DNA of 64,000 bases from Thiosocius teredinicola. Lineage in GTDB: Bacteria > Pseudomonadota > Gammaproteobacteria > Chromatiales > Chromatiaceae. The DNA lies in assembly GCF_002009425.1 (NCBI RefSeq), contig NZ_CP019936.1, forward strand, positions 4,017,297-4,081,296. The letters are read 5' to 3'. Positions within the stretch are counted from its first letter, which is position 1; each line of letters begins with the position of its first letter. Shown piece after piece: positions 42,057-50,857 of the stretch. The notes under the pieces are model-generated. The model worked only from the letters and a program-made list of their open reading frames with translations, did no database searches and had not been told where the DNA came from. Both the position numbers and the translations under genes were made by a program.

Positions 42057-42968
42057 TCAATCAATCAATAGAATCATCTGCGGCACATAATGATCGATCA
42101 ACAACAGGGCGAACAACGCCATCAGGTAGATGATCGAATAGCCGAAGGTGCGCATCGGCATCCGCGGATCGTCATCGATGAACAGTCGGACGGCGTAATA
42201 TAGGAAACCCAGTCCCAGCACCAGGGCTCCCCCCAGGTACAAACCACCGCTCATACCGTAGCCATACGGCAGCAGGGTGACGACCAACAGCAACACGGTG
42301 TACAGCAGGATTTGCAGGCGAGTGAAATCGGAACCGTGGGTTACCGGCAACATCGGCATATCAACCTTGCGGTATTCCTCGGCGCGATGAATTGCCAGCG
42401 CCCAGAAGTGCGGCGGCGTCCAGGTGAAAATAATCAGGAACAGCAACAAGGCACCCGGATCGACGCTGCCGGTCACCGCCGTCCACCCCAACACCGGCGG
42501 CGCCGCACCCGCTGCACCACCGATCACGATATTCTGCGGCGTAGCGCGCTTCAGATACATGGTGTAGATCACCGCATAGCCGATCAACGACAGGAACGTC
42601 AGCATGGCGGTCAAGGTGTTGACCAGCAGGGCCAGCATCAGCATCGCCACCGCGCCGATCAGCAGCGCGAAGGTCAACGCATCGCGGGTGCTGACCGCGC
42701 CTTGCGGTAACGGCCGCCCACTGGTGCGTCCCATGATCGCGTCGATCTTGCGGTCGACCACGTGGTTGATCGCCGCCGCGGACGCGGCCGCCAGACCGAT
42801 GCCGAGCGTGCCGAACAGCAGCGCTTCCAGCGGCACCATGCCCGGGGCAGCGAGCAACATGCCCACTACCGCGGTGAACACGATCAACAAAACCACGTTC
42901 GGTTTACACAGCGCCAGGTAGTCGCGCCAGCCGGCGTGGTGGGTCGTCTTTAGTGCGGTCGTTGCCAT
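42057..42968 (-). CDS. ctaB: Protoheme IX farnesyltransferase (heme O synthase)
   Basis: A 303-residue UbiA-type prenyltransferase with about nine helices. It converts heme b to heme O using farnesyl diphosphate, the first step to heme A. The key motif [21 protein letters not shown] (Asp-rich, about 69-89) and the second loop near [16 protein letters not shown] are the family signatures. It overlaps ctaA by 19 bases and is the last gene of the heme A / caa3 unit. Confidence 0.96.
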   Translation of the reverse strand: MATTALKTTHHAGWRDYLALCKPNVVLLIVFTAVVGMLLAAPGMVPLEALLFGTLGIGLAAASAAAINHVVDRKIDAIMGRTSGRPLPQGAVSTRDALTFALLIGAVAMLMLALLVNTLTAMLTFLSLIGYAVIYTMYLKRATPQNIVIGGAAGAAPPVLGWTAVTGSVDPGALLLFLIIFTWTPPHFWALAIHRAEEYRKVDMPMLPVTHGSDFTRLQILLYTVLLLVVTLLPYGYGMSGGLYLGGALVLGLGFLYYAVRLFIDDDPRMPMRTFGYSIIYLMALFALLLIDHYVPQMILLID

Positions 42969-43930
42969 AGTCGGTAGTTCACATAAACGAGAGAGACAAG
43001 CAGCAGCGCGGCGACACCGTTGTGTGCCGTCGCCACCCCCAAAGGCAGATGCATTACCACATTGCCGATACCCAATGCGATTTGGGTCAGCAACAGGACA
43101 CCCACCAACATCGCCGAGCCGGCCAGCCCGCCGGCCGAACGCAACAGTTTCACCACCAGCCACGCCAGATACAGGAACGTGACCAGTGCGCCGATGCGAT
43201 GGGTATAGTGGATCGCGGTACGTGCCGGGCTATCCAGCACGCCGTATTCATAGTTCACGCCGAGCCCGCGCCACAGTACGAAGCCCTCTTTGAAATCCAT
43301 GTCGGGCATCCAACTGCCCTGGCACATCGGAAAATCCGGGCACGATACGGCCGCGTAGTTTGAACTGGTCCACCCACCGAGGGCGATCTGCGCGACCAAC
43401 ACGATCACACCGATTGCACCGGCGAGCCGCCAGTCACCCGTAGTGGGTTTCGGTCGCGCCGGCGCGGTGCGCAACGCCAACAGCACCAGCAAGGCAAAGG
43501 TCGCAAAGCCACCGAGCAGATGCGACATCACCACGACCGGCTTGAGCAGCAGCGTTACCGTCCACATGCCGAGCGCCGCCTGAAACACCACCAGTGCCAA
43601 CAGGAATGTCGGCAGCCACACCGGCTGGTCGGGGTCGCGCCGCCGGCGCACCCAGGCCCAGACCGCGATTGCCAGAATGCACAAACCGAGCGTGCCGGCA
43701 AAGTAGCGGTGCACCATCTCTTTCCAGCCCTTTTCCGGCTCCAGGGCTCGCTGCTCGAGATAGTGTTTTTCGACAACGTGTTCTTCACTCTCGGGCACGG
43801 TCAGGTGGCCGTAACACCCGGGCCAATCGGGGCAGCCGAGGCCGGCGTCGGCCAGTCGCGTGTAGGCACCCAGCAGGATGACGGCGAAGGCGAGAAGCGC
43901 GGCAAGAATGGTGAAGCGATGAAAGGCCAT
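42950..43930 (-). CDS. ctaA: Heme A synthase (CtaA/Cox15)
   Basis: A 326-residue membrane protein with eight helices and conserved histidines (GRxxHRL-like and [34 protein letters not shown]; later [14 protein letters not shown]) that bind heme. Cysteines in CPDWPGCYG and CPDFPMCQG near the periplasmic loops are the bacterial Cox15-type pair. It oxidises heme O to heme A for the caa3 oxidase. Follows the Sco-like gene by 4 bases. Confidence 0.95.
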   Translation of the reverse strand: MAFHRFTILAALLAFAVILLGAYTRLADAGLGCPDWPGCYGHLTVPESEEHVVEKHYLEQRALEPEKGWKEMVHRYFAGTLGLCILAIAVWAWVRRRRDPDQPVWLPTFLLALVVFQAALGMWTVTLLLKPVVVMSHLLGGFATFALLVLLALRTAPARPKPTTGDWRLAGAIGVIVLVAQIALGGWTSSNYAAVSCPDFPMCQGSWMPDMDFKEGFVLWRGLGVNYEYGVLDSPARTAIHYTHRIGALVTFLYLAWLVVKLLRSAGGLAGSAMLVGVLLLTQIALGIGNVVMHLPLGVATAHNGVAALLLVSLVYVNYRLWQRPH

Positions 43931-43934
43931 GTTG

Positions 43935-44549
43935 TTACCCGATCTGCGAAATCTTCAACAGCTTCTGAAGATCCTTCATCATGCCCTTGGCCGGCACGTC
44001 GAGATCGTAAAACATCATCAGATTACCCAACGGGTCGACCAGAAAATACTGCTCGCCCGACGGCGCGAATCCATCGCCCTCAAAAGTCTGTATCAAGGCA
44101 TCTGCTTCACTGGCGCGCACCACCCAGTGCAGATCGGCATGCTGCTTTGCCAGACGTGACGCGAATTCGGCGCTCGGCTGGTTGGCAAGCACCAACAGGC
44201 GCTGCACACGCGGCATATCCTTGTTCATTGCAACGCGAATCTGGCGCGTCAGATAGAGTTGCTCCTCGCAGCGTTTGTCGCAGTCACCGGGCGCGAAGAC
44301 GACATACGTCCAACGACCACGCAGGTCTTGGTCGACCAACGGTGTGCCATCCGCTTTGTGCAGACCACCGATCTGCAGCGGACGCGCAGGAGAGACCAGC
44401 GTACCGGCGTTGGTGGTCGCATCGACGCCGTGCTCACCCAGGTATTGCCAAGCGATCCACGCAGATACCGGCGGAATCAGAAAGAGCACGAATATCAACA
44501 CCAACTGAACACGACTACGCCGCCGCTGGTGCTGCTCAGACATTGGCAT
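43935..44549 (-). CDS. Sco-like thioredoxin-fold copper/redox protein
   Basis: A 204-residue protein with an N-terminal helix (VQLVLIFVLFLIPPVSAWIAW) and a periplasmic thioredoxin-like domain. The sequence PGDCDKRCEEQLYL near residue 95 gives a CxxxC motif like that of Sco copper chaperones, and DLRGRWTYVVFAP precedes it. Between SURF1 and ctaA in a caa3 cluster, it most likely helps CuA assembly. A clear third Sco histidine ligand is not obvious. ATG chosen for a GGAG site 6 bases upstream, inside the end of SURF1. Confidence 0.8.
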   Translation of the reverse strand: MPMSEQHQRRRSRVQLVLIFVLFLIPPVSAWIAWQYLGEHGVDATTNAGTLVSPARPLQIGGLHKADGTPLVDQDLRGRWTYVVFAPGDCDKRCEEQLYLTRQIRVAMNKDMPRVQRLLVLANQPSAEFASRLAKQHADLHWVVRASEADALIQTFEGDGFAPSGEQYFLVDPLGNLMMFYDLDVPAKGMMKDLQKLLKISQIG

Positions 44550-45306
44550 GTGTTTCTCCATCGTCCCGATCACGCCGCGTATTCACTCCTATGTAGATGA
44601 TCAACAAGGCAACGGCCAGACCGAACCATTGCACCGCATAACCCAGATGTTTTTCCGGCCCCATTTCGGGAATCGGCGACCAGTCGTACTGCAGGCCGCC
44701 GGGCTGCCCTTCATCGATTACCAACGCATAGCGCAGCAGATCGACGCCTTTCTCATTCGCCAATGCCGCGATATCCAGCGACTGCACGACAACCCTGTCG
44801 GCCACACTGCTGAGCGGCACCTCGCCGATCACCAGGCCGACCGATGCAGGCGAGTCGAATCGTCCCTGCAGCGTGACTGGCTCGCTCGTCACTTCCAGCC
44901 TTGGCAGGTATTGGCGTGAAGCGCCAACCGAAACCCACCCACGGTTGACCAGCAAGGTCGCCTGATCGTCGCCATCCACTCGAAACGGGGTGAATACGTG
45001 GTATCCGGCCTGGCCATGGTAGGTGCGGTTGTCGAGCAACCATTGCTGCTCGCGCAGATAGCGTCCACGAACGACGGCCGGACGATAACGATCGCTTTCG
45101 CCGAGCTGCGTGTAACGATCGACGCGCAACACTTGCGCAACCTCGGTTTCGGCGCGTCGCTCGACCAGGCTCTGCTTCTGCTTGGCGCGATCCATCTGCC
45201 AAGCGCCGAGGCCGAGCAACACCGGAAAGACCAACACGAAGGCCACGCTCGGCCAGAGGTTTGGCGCAAACCGGTAACGTCCGAACTGCAACGACAGGAA
45301 CGCCAT
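44536..45306 (-). CDS. SURF1 family cytochrome oxidase assembly protein
   Basis: A 256-residue protein with helices at both ends (SVAFVLVFPVLLGLGAWQMDRA and YAVQWFGLAVALLIIYI) and a periplasmic domain between. The SURF1 patterns RYRPAVVRGRYLREQQWLLDNRTYHGQAGYHVFTP and TLLVNRGWVSVG are clear. SURF1 helps insert heme a into subunit I. It is upstream of the Sco-like gene, overlapping it slightly, and divergent from the DUF2909 gene. Confidence 0.95.
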   Translation of the reverse strand: MAFLSLQFGRYRFAPNLWPSVAFVLVFPVLLGLGAWQMDRAKQKQSLVERRAETEVAQVLRVDRYTQLGESDRYRPAVVRGRYLREQQWLLDNRTYHGQAGYHVFTPFRVDGDDQATLLVNRGWVSVGASRQYLPRLEVTSEPVTLQGRFDSPASVGLVIGEVPLSSVADRVVVQSLDIAALANEKGVDLLRYALVIDEGQPGGLQYDWSPIPEMGPEKHLGYAVQWFGLAVALLIIYIGVNTRRDRDDGETHANV

Positions 45307-45354
45307 AGATCAAGCGACTGCTATACTGCCGCGGCATAAAGAGGGGAAGACATC

Positions 45355-45594
45355 GTGTGGATCAAGATCATCATCGTGCTCGCATTTATCGGCATCATCG
45401 CCAGTCTCGGTTCCGGCCTTTACTATCTGGTCAACGATAAAGGCGATTCCCGCCGCACCTTGCGTGCACTCACCCTCCGCATCGGCCTGTCCGTTGGTCT
45501 TTTCGCCTTTTTGATGTTGTTGATCGGTCTCGATGTGATCGAGCCGCATGGTGTTTTACCCAACCCGGCAGCGTCATCTGCCCCTCAACAATGA
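45355..45594 (+). CDS. DUF2909 family twin-transmembrane protein
   Basis: A 79-residue protein with two helices (IIIVLAFIGIIASLGSGLYYLV and IGLSVGLFAFLMLLIGLDVI) separated by a charged loop with the KGDSRRTLRALTLRIGL pattern typical of DUF2909. It starts at GTG with a GAGGGG site. The family usually sits next to SURF1 in caa3 clusters, role unknown. It is the only plus-strand gene between 33 and 55 kb. Confidence 0.87.
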   Translation: MWIKIIIVLAFIGIIASLGSGLYYLVNDKGDSRRTLRALTLRIGLSVGLFAFLMLLIGLDVIEPHGVLPNPAASSAPQQ

Positions 45595-45607
45595 ACAACG
45601 GGTTATC

Positions 45608-45632
45608 GAGGAACCGGACAACCCGGTTCCTC
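45608..45632. terminator. Hairpin between convergent DUF2909 and ctaE genes
   Basis: GAGGAACCGG (45608-45617) and CCGGTTCCTC (45623-45632) form a 10-bp perfect stem with an ACAAC loop. It lacks T runs but is well placed to act on both strands. Confidence 0.5.
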
Positions 45633-45642
45633 TGCACACCGT

Positions 45643-46506
45643 TTACAACACGTAAACAAATATAAATAGGCCCAACCAGACCACGTCGACGAAGTGCCAA
45701 TACCAAGCCACGCCTTCGAAGGCGAAATGGTTATCCGGCGAGAAGTGTCCCTTGGCCGCACGGATGGTAATAACGATCAGCATAATGGTACCGATCGTGA
45801 CGTGCATACCATGGAAACCCGTCAACATGAAGAACGTCGAACCGTAAATGCCTGAACCCAGCGTCAGGTTCAGTGCTTGGTAAGCGTGTACGTACTCATA
45901 GGCCTGAAAACCCAGGAACACCACACCAAGCAGAACGGTAGCCGCCAACCAGAGTACGGTTTTGCTCTTGTCATTGGCCTTCAATGCCCAGTGCGACAGC
46001 GTGATGGTCACACCTGAAGTCAACAGCAACAGGGTGTTGATCGCGGGGATACCCCACGCACCCATCGTTTCGAATTCACCGCCGACATTGCCGGGGCCGT
46101 TGGTCGGCCAGGATTCGCCGAACCCGGTCCACAGGTATTCATGCGTGGAGAAATCGCCACCGAGCAGCCACGGCACCGACAGCACACGCGCATAGAACAG
46201 TGCGCCGAAGAATGCGGCAAAGAACATTACCTCGGAGAAGATGAACCACATCATGCCCTGACGGAACGAACGGTCGACCTGCTCGTTATAGGCACCTTTG
46301 AGGCTTTCGCGAATCACGGTGCCGAACCAGCCGAACATCATGAACACGACCATGGCCAGGCCGACAAACAAAGTCATCTGCCCCGACGCGTTGCCGTTGA
46401 ACCAGTTCGCCGCCCCGATCACACCGACCGTGAGCGCGACACTCGCAACGATTGGCCAGTGACTGCCGTGTGGCACGTAATAATGGTCACTACTTGCGTG
46501 TGCCAT
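45643..46506 (-). CDS. ctaE: Cytochrome c oxidase subunit III
   Basis: A 287-residue subunit III with seven helices. Landmarks are FRQGMMWFIFSEVMFFAAFFGALFYAR near 83-109 (conserved acid in the helix), LLTSGVTITLSHWAL, and the C-terminal GFHGMHVTIGTIML and FEGVAWYWHFVDVVWLGLF. It stabilises the caa3 catalytic core and proton uptake. It follows ctaG by 75 bases and converges on the DUF2909 gene. Confidence 0.96.
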   Translation of the reverse strand: MAHASSDHYYVPHGSHWPIVASVALTVGVIGAANWFNGNASGQMTLFVGLAMVVFMMFGWFGTVIRESLKGAYNEQVDRSFRQGMMWFIFSEVMFFAAFFGALFYARVLSVPWLLGGDFSTHEYLWTGFGESWPTNGPGNVGGEFETMGAWGIPAINTLLLLTSGVTITLSHWALKANDKSKTVLWLAATVLLGVVFLGFQAYEYVHAYQALNLTLGSGIYGSTFFMLTGFHGMHVTIGTIMLIVITIRAAKGHFSPDNHFAFEGVAWYWHFVDVVWLGLFIFVYVL

Positions 46507-46581
46507 GTCTCCCCCTCGTTTGTGTAATTCGTTCAGTTACCGATCTTTTTACTGCGGCCCGAACAAACAGCCCTTCGAGCA

Positions 46582-47127
46582 TCAATTCATTGCAACCTGC
46601 GTGACGTCGAACACCGTGTAAGAAAGCGTCAGCGTATGCACATCTTTCGGAATGTTCGGATCGACGATAAACCGCAGCGGCATATCCTTGGTTTCACCGG
46701 CAGCGAGCGGCTGCTGATTGAAACAGAAGCATTCGGTCTTATTGAAATAGCGACTCGCCTTGGTCGGCGCGACGCTTGGCACGGCCTGCCCCACCATCTT
46801 GTGCCCGGTCGGATTGCTCGCGGTAAACGCCGTCGCATAGATCTGGCCGGGATGCACTTGCATGGTTTTGACGACCGGGGCGAACTTCCACGGCATGCCC
46901 ATATTGTTGTTTGCAACAAACTGCACTTTGATCGTGCGCGACAGATCGGGCGTGTACCGCTCTACCACAGCGGCCTCGTCGATCCTGCCGGTCTTGCCGT
47001 TCAGGCCGGTGATCTCACAGAACACATCGTATAGCGGCACCAACAGGTAACCGAAACCGAACATCGCGACGGCTACGATGGCGACGCGTGCGAACGAACG
47101 GTTGTTACGTGTCTGCTGCCCGGTCAT
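46582..47127 (-). CDS. ctaG: Cytochrome c oxidase assembly protein CtaG (Cox11)
   Basis: A 181-residue protein with one N-terminal helix (VAIVAVAMFGFGYLLVPLYDVF) and a periplasmic Ig-like copper-binding domain. The copper motif ECFCFNQQPL near residue 133 (CxC) and KVQFVANNNMGMPWKFAP near 67-84 match Cox11. It delivers copper to the CuB site of subunit I. A tiny 38-residue assembly-protein gene ends 4 bases upstream. Confidence 0.95.
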   Translation of the reverse strand: MTGQQTRNNRSFARVAIVAVAMFGFGYLLVPLYDVFCEITGLNGKTGRIDEAAVVERYTPDLSRTIKVQFVANNNMGMPWKFAPVVKTMQVHPGQIYATAFTASNPTGHKMVGQAVPSVAPTKASRYFNKTECFCFNQQPLAAGETKDMPLRFIVDPNIPKDVHTLTLSYTVFDVTQVAMN

Positions 47128-47131
47128 CTGG

Positions 47132-47248
47132 TCAGTCTGCTTTGCCCATGGACAGATACATACCCATCACGAAGAAACCCAGGGCGATGGCGCCGAGAAT
47201 CAATGCCAGGCGAATGTTCGATTTCGACTTGTCGTCAGTTTGTTGCAT
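47132..47248 (-). CDS. Cytochrome oxidase small assembly protein
   Basis: A 38-residue protein: MQQTDDKSKSNIRLALILGA, then hydrophobic residues to GMYLSMGKAD. It has a charged N-terminal tail and one membrane helix, and lies directly between ctaD and ctaG on the same strand. This is the place and layout of the small cytochrome oxidase assembly protein described in caa3 clusters. The ATG at 47248 has a TAGG site 6 bases upstream. Too short for many gene callers. Confidence 0.75.
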   Translation of the reverse strand: MQQTDDKSKSNIRLALILGAIALGFFVMGMYLSMGKAD

Positions 47249-47264
47249 AGCGAACCTACTGCTT

Positions 47265-47294
47265 GAGATCTCTGCGCCTGTGCGCAGAGATCTC
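47265..47294 (-). repeat. 13-bp perfect inverted repeat in the ctaD-ctaG gap
   Basis: GAGATCTCTGCGC (47265-47277), a CTGT loop, then GCGCAGAGATCTC (47282-47294). No U run follows, so it is not a simple terminator. It may protect or separate the ctaDC part of the mRNA from ctaG-E. Confidence 0.6.
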
Positions 47295-47301
47295 GCGATC
47301 A

Positions 47302-48882
47302 TCACTTGACCTGCGGAGCGTCAGTGAAGCTGTGATACGGCGGCGGTGACGGCAAGGTCCACTCCAGACCATGCGCACCTTCCCAAACCTGGTCGGTGGC
47401 TTTTTCGCCACCACGGATGGTTTTGATCACAAGGTAGGCAAACATCAACTGCGACAGGCCGAACACGAAGCCACCGATCGAAGAGATGACGTTCCAGTCG
47501 GTAAACTGGACGGAGTAGTCCGGAATACGACGCGGCATGCCGGCCAGCCCGAGGAAATGCTGCGGGAAGAACAACACGTTGACCGAGATCGTCGAGATCC
47601 AGAAATGCATCTTGCCGAGCTTCTCGTCGTACATATTGCCGGTCCACTTCGGCAGCCAGTAGTAGGCAGCAGCCATGATCGAGTACACGGCGCCCGTCAC
47701 CAGCACGTAGTGGAAGTGCGCGACGACGAAGTAGGTATCGTGGTACTGGAAGTCGGCCGGCGCGATCGCCAGCATCAGGCCCGAGAAACCACCGATCGTA
47801 AACATGATGATGAAACCGATGGCGAACAACATCGGTGTCTCGAAGGTCATCGCCCCCTTCCACATGGTCGACACCCAGTTGAACACCTTCACCCCGGTCG
47901 GCACGGCGATCATCATGGTGGCGTACATGAAGAACAATTCACCGACCACCGGCATACCCACCGTGAACATGTGGTGCGCCCAAACGATAAACGACAGGAA
48001 GGCAATCGACGCGGTAGCGTAGACCATCGAACTGTAGCCGAACAGCGGCTTGCGGGCGAAGGTCGGCACGATCGCCGAGATGATGCCGAATGCCGGCAAA
48101 ATCAGGATGTACACCTCGGGGTGACCGAAGAACCAGAAGATGTGCTGGTACATGACCGGGTCACCGCCGCCGGCCGCACTGAAGAAGCTGGTGCCGGCGA
48201 ACTTGTCGGTCAGCAACATGGTGACCGCGCCCGCCAGTACCGGCATGGTCGCGATCAGCAGATAGGCTGTGATCAGCCAGGTCCACACGAACAGCGGCAT
48301 CTTCATCAGGGTCATGCCAGGTGCGCGCATGTTGAGGATGGTCACCACGACGTTGATCGAACCCATGATCGACGAGATACCCGCCAAGTGGATGGCGAAG
48401 ATCATGAACGGAAAGCCATCACCCATCTGCAATGACAACGGCGGGTAGATGGTCCAACCGGCCGCCGGGCCGCCACCAGCCATGAAGAAGGTCGACAGCA
48501 GCAGCGAAAACGCGAACGGCAGGATCCAGAACGAGAAGTTGTTCATACGCGGCAGCGCCATGTCCGGCGCACCGATCATCATCGGGATCAGCCAGTTGGC
48601 CAGGCCGGTGAAGGCCGGCATAACCGCGCCGAAGATCATGACCAGCGCGTGCACGGTGGTCATCGAGTTGAAGAACTGCGGATCAACAACCTGCATACCC
48701 GGCTGGAACAGTTCCGCACGGATCACCATGGCCATCGCGCCGCCGATGAAAAACATCAGCAGGGCGAACAGCAGGTAGAGCGTGCCGATATCCTTGTGGT
48801 TGGTCGTCGTAACCCAACGCATCAGGCCCTTGGCCGGCCCGTGATCGTGATGATCGTCGTGAGTTGCTGTAGCGGTACTCAT
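47302..48882 (-). CDS. ctaD: Cytochrome c oxidase subunit I (caa3 type)
   Basis: A 526-residue heme-copper subunit I with 12 helices. Ligands and channel residues are in [11 protein letters not shown], the cross-linked His-Tyr site [14 protein letters not shown], the CuB pair [12 protein letters not shown], and the heme ligands [13 protein letters not shown] near the C-terminus. This is an A-type oxidase that pumps protons at ordinary oxygen tension. The ATG at 48882 has a GGGAGAG site. The gene lies directly after ctaC. Confidence 0.98.
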   Translation of the reverse strand: MSTATATHDDHHDHGPAKGLMRWVTTTNHKDIGTLYLLFALLMFFIGGAMAMVIRAELFQPGMQVVDPQFFNSMTTVHALVMIFGAVMPAFTGLANWLIPMMIGAPDMALPRMNNFSFWILPFAFSLLLSTFFMAGGGPAAGWTIYPPLSLQMGDGFPFMIFAIHLAGISSIMGSINVVVTILNMRAPGMTLMKMPLFVWTWLITAYLLIATMPVLAGAVTMLLTDKFAGTSFFSAAGGGDPVMYQHIFWFFGHPEVYILILPAFGIISAIVPTFARKPLFGYSSMVYATASIAFLSFIVWAHHMFTVGMPVVGELFFMYATMMIAVPTGVKVFNWVSTMWKGAMTFETPMLFAIGFIIMFTIGGFSGLMLAIAPADFQYHDTYFVVAHFHYVLVTGAVYSIMAAAYYWLPKWTGNMYDEKLGKMHFWISTISVNVLFFPQHFLGLAGMPRRIPDYSVQFTDWNVISSIGGFVFGLSQLMFAYLVIKTIRGGEKATDQVWEGAHGLEWTLPSPPPYHSFTDAPQVK

Positions 48883-48905
48883 CGTAGACTCTCCCAATGT
48901 AATTC

Positions 48906-50048
48906 TTAGCGGGCTGCCTTGACTGCAGCGGGTTGAACGACACTCGCGCTGTTGCCGAAAGCGTTGCGCTCATAGGTGATTACCGCCGCCATATCGGCGT
49001 CGTTGAGCACTTCGCGGTAGGCAGCCATGGCAGTTCCAGTCTTGCCGTTCATCACGATATCGAGGTGCGCCGCAGCATCACCGGTTGCGATTGCACTACC
49101 GGCCAATGCCGGGAAAGCAGGCGGCACGCCCTGGCCATTCGGCTGATGACAGGCGGCGCAGTTGGTCGTATAGACCTGCTCACCCTTGGCCATCAGTTCT
49201 TCTTTGGTCCATTCGCGATCAGCCGAAGCGGCGGCCGCCTCTGCTGCGCCTTTCTGCTCCGCAACCCAGATTGCGTAGTCTTCGGGAGACTTTGCAACAA
49301 CCACGATCGGCATGAAGCCGTGGTCCTTGCCACAGAGTTCCGCGCATTTACCGCGGTAGATTCCCGGCTCATCGACCTTGGTCCAGGCCTCGTTGATGAA
49401 TCCCGGGATTGCATCTTTCTTCCAGCCCAGGTCAGGAACCCACCAGGAATGGATAACGTCGGCCGCCGTGAGCAGGAAACGCACCTTCTTGCCCGTGGGG
49501 ATAACCAAGGGGTTGTCGACATCGCGCAGATAGGTGTCACCGAACTGGCTGAGATCGGCGCCGGAACCAAGCATGCGAGCTTCGTTGTGGTCCGGATGCA
49601 ACGAACTGACGAACGATACGCCCGCAGCATCACCGTCGACATAGTCGTACTTCCATTTCCACTGGATGCCGGTGACTTTGATCGACATGTCGGCATCGCT
49701 GGAATCCTCCATCGCCAACAAGGTGGTCGTGGCCGGGATGGCCATGCTGACGAGGATAACGATCGGTACGACCGTCCACAGAATCTCCATCGTCGTGCTT
49801 TCGTGGAACTGGGCGGCAACCGCGCCCTTGGACTTGCGGTGGTTGATAATCGAATAGATCATCGCGCCGAACACGACGACACCGATCGCACAACACACCC
49901 AGAAAATTATCATGTGCAGGTCGTACACACTCTGACTGGTTTGCGTTACCCCCTCACGCATGTTGAGTGCGTAATCGGCATGCGCTGCAGCGAATGCCCC
50001 TCCGAGGTATGCCGCTGAAACAGCCGCCAGCCTACGCATCATTCTCAC
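48906..50048 (-). CDS. ctaC: Cytochrome c oxidase subunit II with fused cytochrome c (caa3 type)
   Basis: A 380-residue subunit II. After a signal-like N-terminus come two helices ([42 protein letters not shown]) and the cupredoxin domain with the CuA motif [15 protein letters not shown] near 235. From about residue 280 there is a cytochrome c domain with [21 protein letters not shown] near 292. It accepts electrons from the cytochrome pool. The GTG start has a GGAG site; two ATGs three and four codons later are alternatives. DUF2244 gene lies upstream. Confidence 0.97.
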   Translation of the reverse strand: MRMMRRLAAVSAAYLGGAFAAAHADYALNMREGVTQTSQSVYDLHMIIFWVCCAIGVVVFGAMIYSIINHRKSKGAVAAQFHESTTMEILWTVVPIVILVSMAIPATTTLLAMEDSSDADMSIKVTGIQWKWKYDYVDGDAAGVSFVSSLHPDHNEARMLGSGADLSQFGDTYLRDVDNPLVIPTGKKVRFLLTAADVIHSWWVPDLGWKKDAIPGFINEAWTKVDEPGIYRGKCAELCGKDHGFMPIVVVAKSPEDYAIWVAEQKGAAEAAAASADREWTKEELMAKGEQVYTTNCAACHQPNGQGVPPAFPALAGSAIATGDAAAHLDIVMNGKTGTAMAAYREVLNDADMAAVITYERNAFGNSASVVQPAAVKAAR

Positions 50049-50119
50049 AGCTCATCTCCCCCCAACTCTTAGTCGTTATCTCTTGTAGCCCACCGCTGCA
50101 ACGCGCGATGCGCACCTAT

Positions 50120-50620
50120 TCACACGGATAACATGCGTCGCAATTCGGTCGCGAGTTCGGCTTTTTCTTCTTCGATTAAAAATTCGCCGATTTCAACCCG
50201 CTTGCCCGAAGCGGCGATCCAGAGGCGGCGCGGATACCAGTGATCCGCTGCTTTGGAGAGTTCGACCCGGACCCAGCCGCGCGCGAACTCTACCCTTTCT
50301 TCCGGCCCCTGACGCGACGAACACGGCCGTCGCTCTCTGCCCTTTTCTACGGTGACTACCGATTCTCCGATCGAGACCACCTCGCAGCGACATGACGCAT
50401 GCGACACGAGGTAGATGCATGCGAACAAGGCTGCCAACTCAACTCCGGCGAACGGCAGGATCAACCAAAAGCCCTGTGCGGCGAGTACTACGGATATCAA
50501 CAGTAGGGGCACCGAGATCGCGCCCAGAAAAACCATCGATTGCCGCCAACTCAACGAACGATTGGGCCGGATCACCACCCGCAGCTCATCGCTATCGGGC
50601 GGTTTATTGGATGTCACCAT
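50120..50620 (-). CDS. DUF2244 domain-containing membrane protein
   Basis: A 166-residue protein with a hydrophobic hairpin of two helices (MVFLGAISVPLLLISVVLAAQGF and ILPFAGVELAALFACIYLV) and a C-terminal cytosolic domain holding WVRVELSKAADHWYPRRLWIAASGKRVEIGEFL, the DUF2244 pattern. These genes often precede the coxB/ctaC gene of aa3-type oxidase operons, and their role is unknown. It is most likely the first gene of the caa3 operon here; an FNR-like box lies about 110 bases upstream. Confidence 0.85.
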   Translation of the reverse strand: MVTSNKPPDSDELRVVIRPNRSLSWRQSMVFLGAISVPLLLISVVLAAQGFWLILPFAGVELAALFACIYLVSHASCRCEVVSIGESVVTVEKGRERRPCSSRQGPEERVEFARGWVRVELSKAADHWYPRRLWIAASGKRVEIGEFLIEEEKAELATELRRMLSV

Positions 50621-50849
50621 CGGCTTGGTCCTTAAGTGACCCGCGCCGAGCTGTTCGTAAACGTTCGGCTACGCCTGATTAGTTTTCGATCCGGAGATTA
50701 TCGCGCACCATAACGCGATCCAAGCAAATTTGATACAGATCAGTTAAAAATCTACTTATGGCGCGGCGTCTCTCTAATATTCGAATTTATTAATCTTTAG
50801 GAGAGACGGATGAGGCGGGTTAAATGTCTATATTTTTGTAGGGTTAAAT
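50621..50849. other. AT-rich intergenic region between bioD and the DUF2244 gene
   Basis: The 229 bases are clearly richer in A and T than the surrounding genes. They should hold the end of the bio transcript and the caa3 promoter, both leftward. Visible are an FNR-like box (50730-50743), a weak -10 GATAAT on the minus strand (50697-50702), an inverted repeat CGTCTCTC / GAGAGACG (50767-50808) and a short plus-strand ORF. No clear terminator with a T run is seen. Confidence 0.5.
50730..50743 (-). promoter_or_regulatory. FNR/ANR-like box upstream of the caa3 operon
   Basis: TTGAT-ACAG-ATCAG matches the FNR consensus TTGAT-N4-ATCAA at nine of ten positions. It lies about 34 bases upstream of a GATAAT candidate -10 on the minus strand, not at the exact class II distance. 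Confidence 0.4.
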
Positions 50850-50857
50850 CTATTTAG
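50810..50857 (+). CDS. Possible 15-residue ORF with hairpin-masked ribosome site
   Basis: ATG at 50810 preceded by AGGAGAG with 6-base spacing, then 14 codons to TAG (MRRVKCLYFCRVKSI). The ribosome site lies in the right arm of the CGTCTCTC / GAGAGACG repeat, so an RNA hairpin would hide it. It is convergent with bioD and overlaps its last codons. There is no comparison that shows it is expressed. Confidence 0.2.
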   Translation: MRRVKCLYFCRVKSI

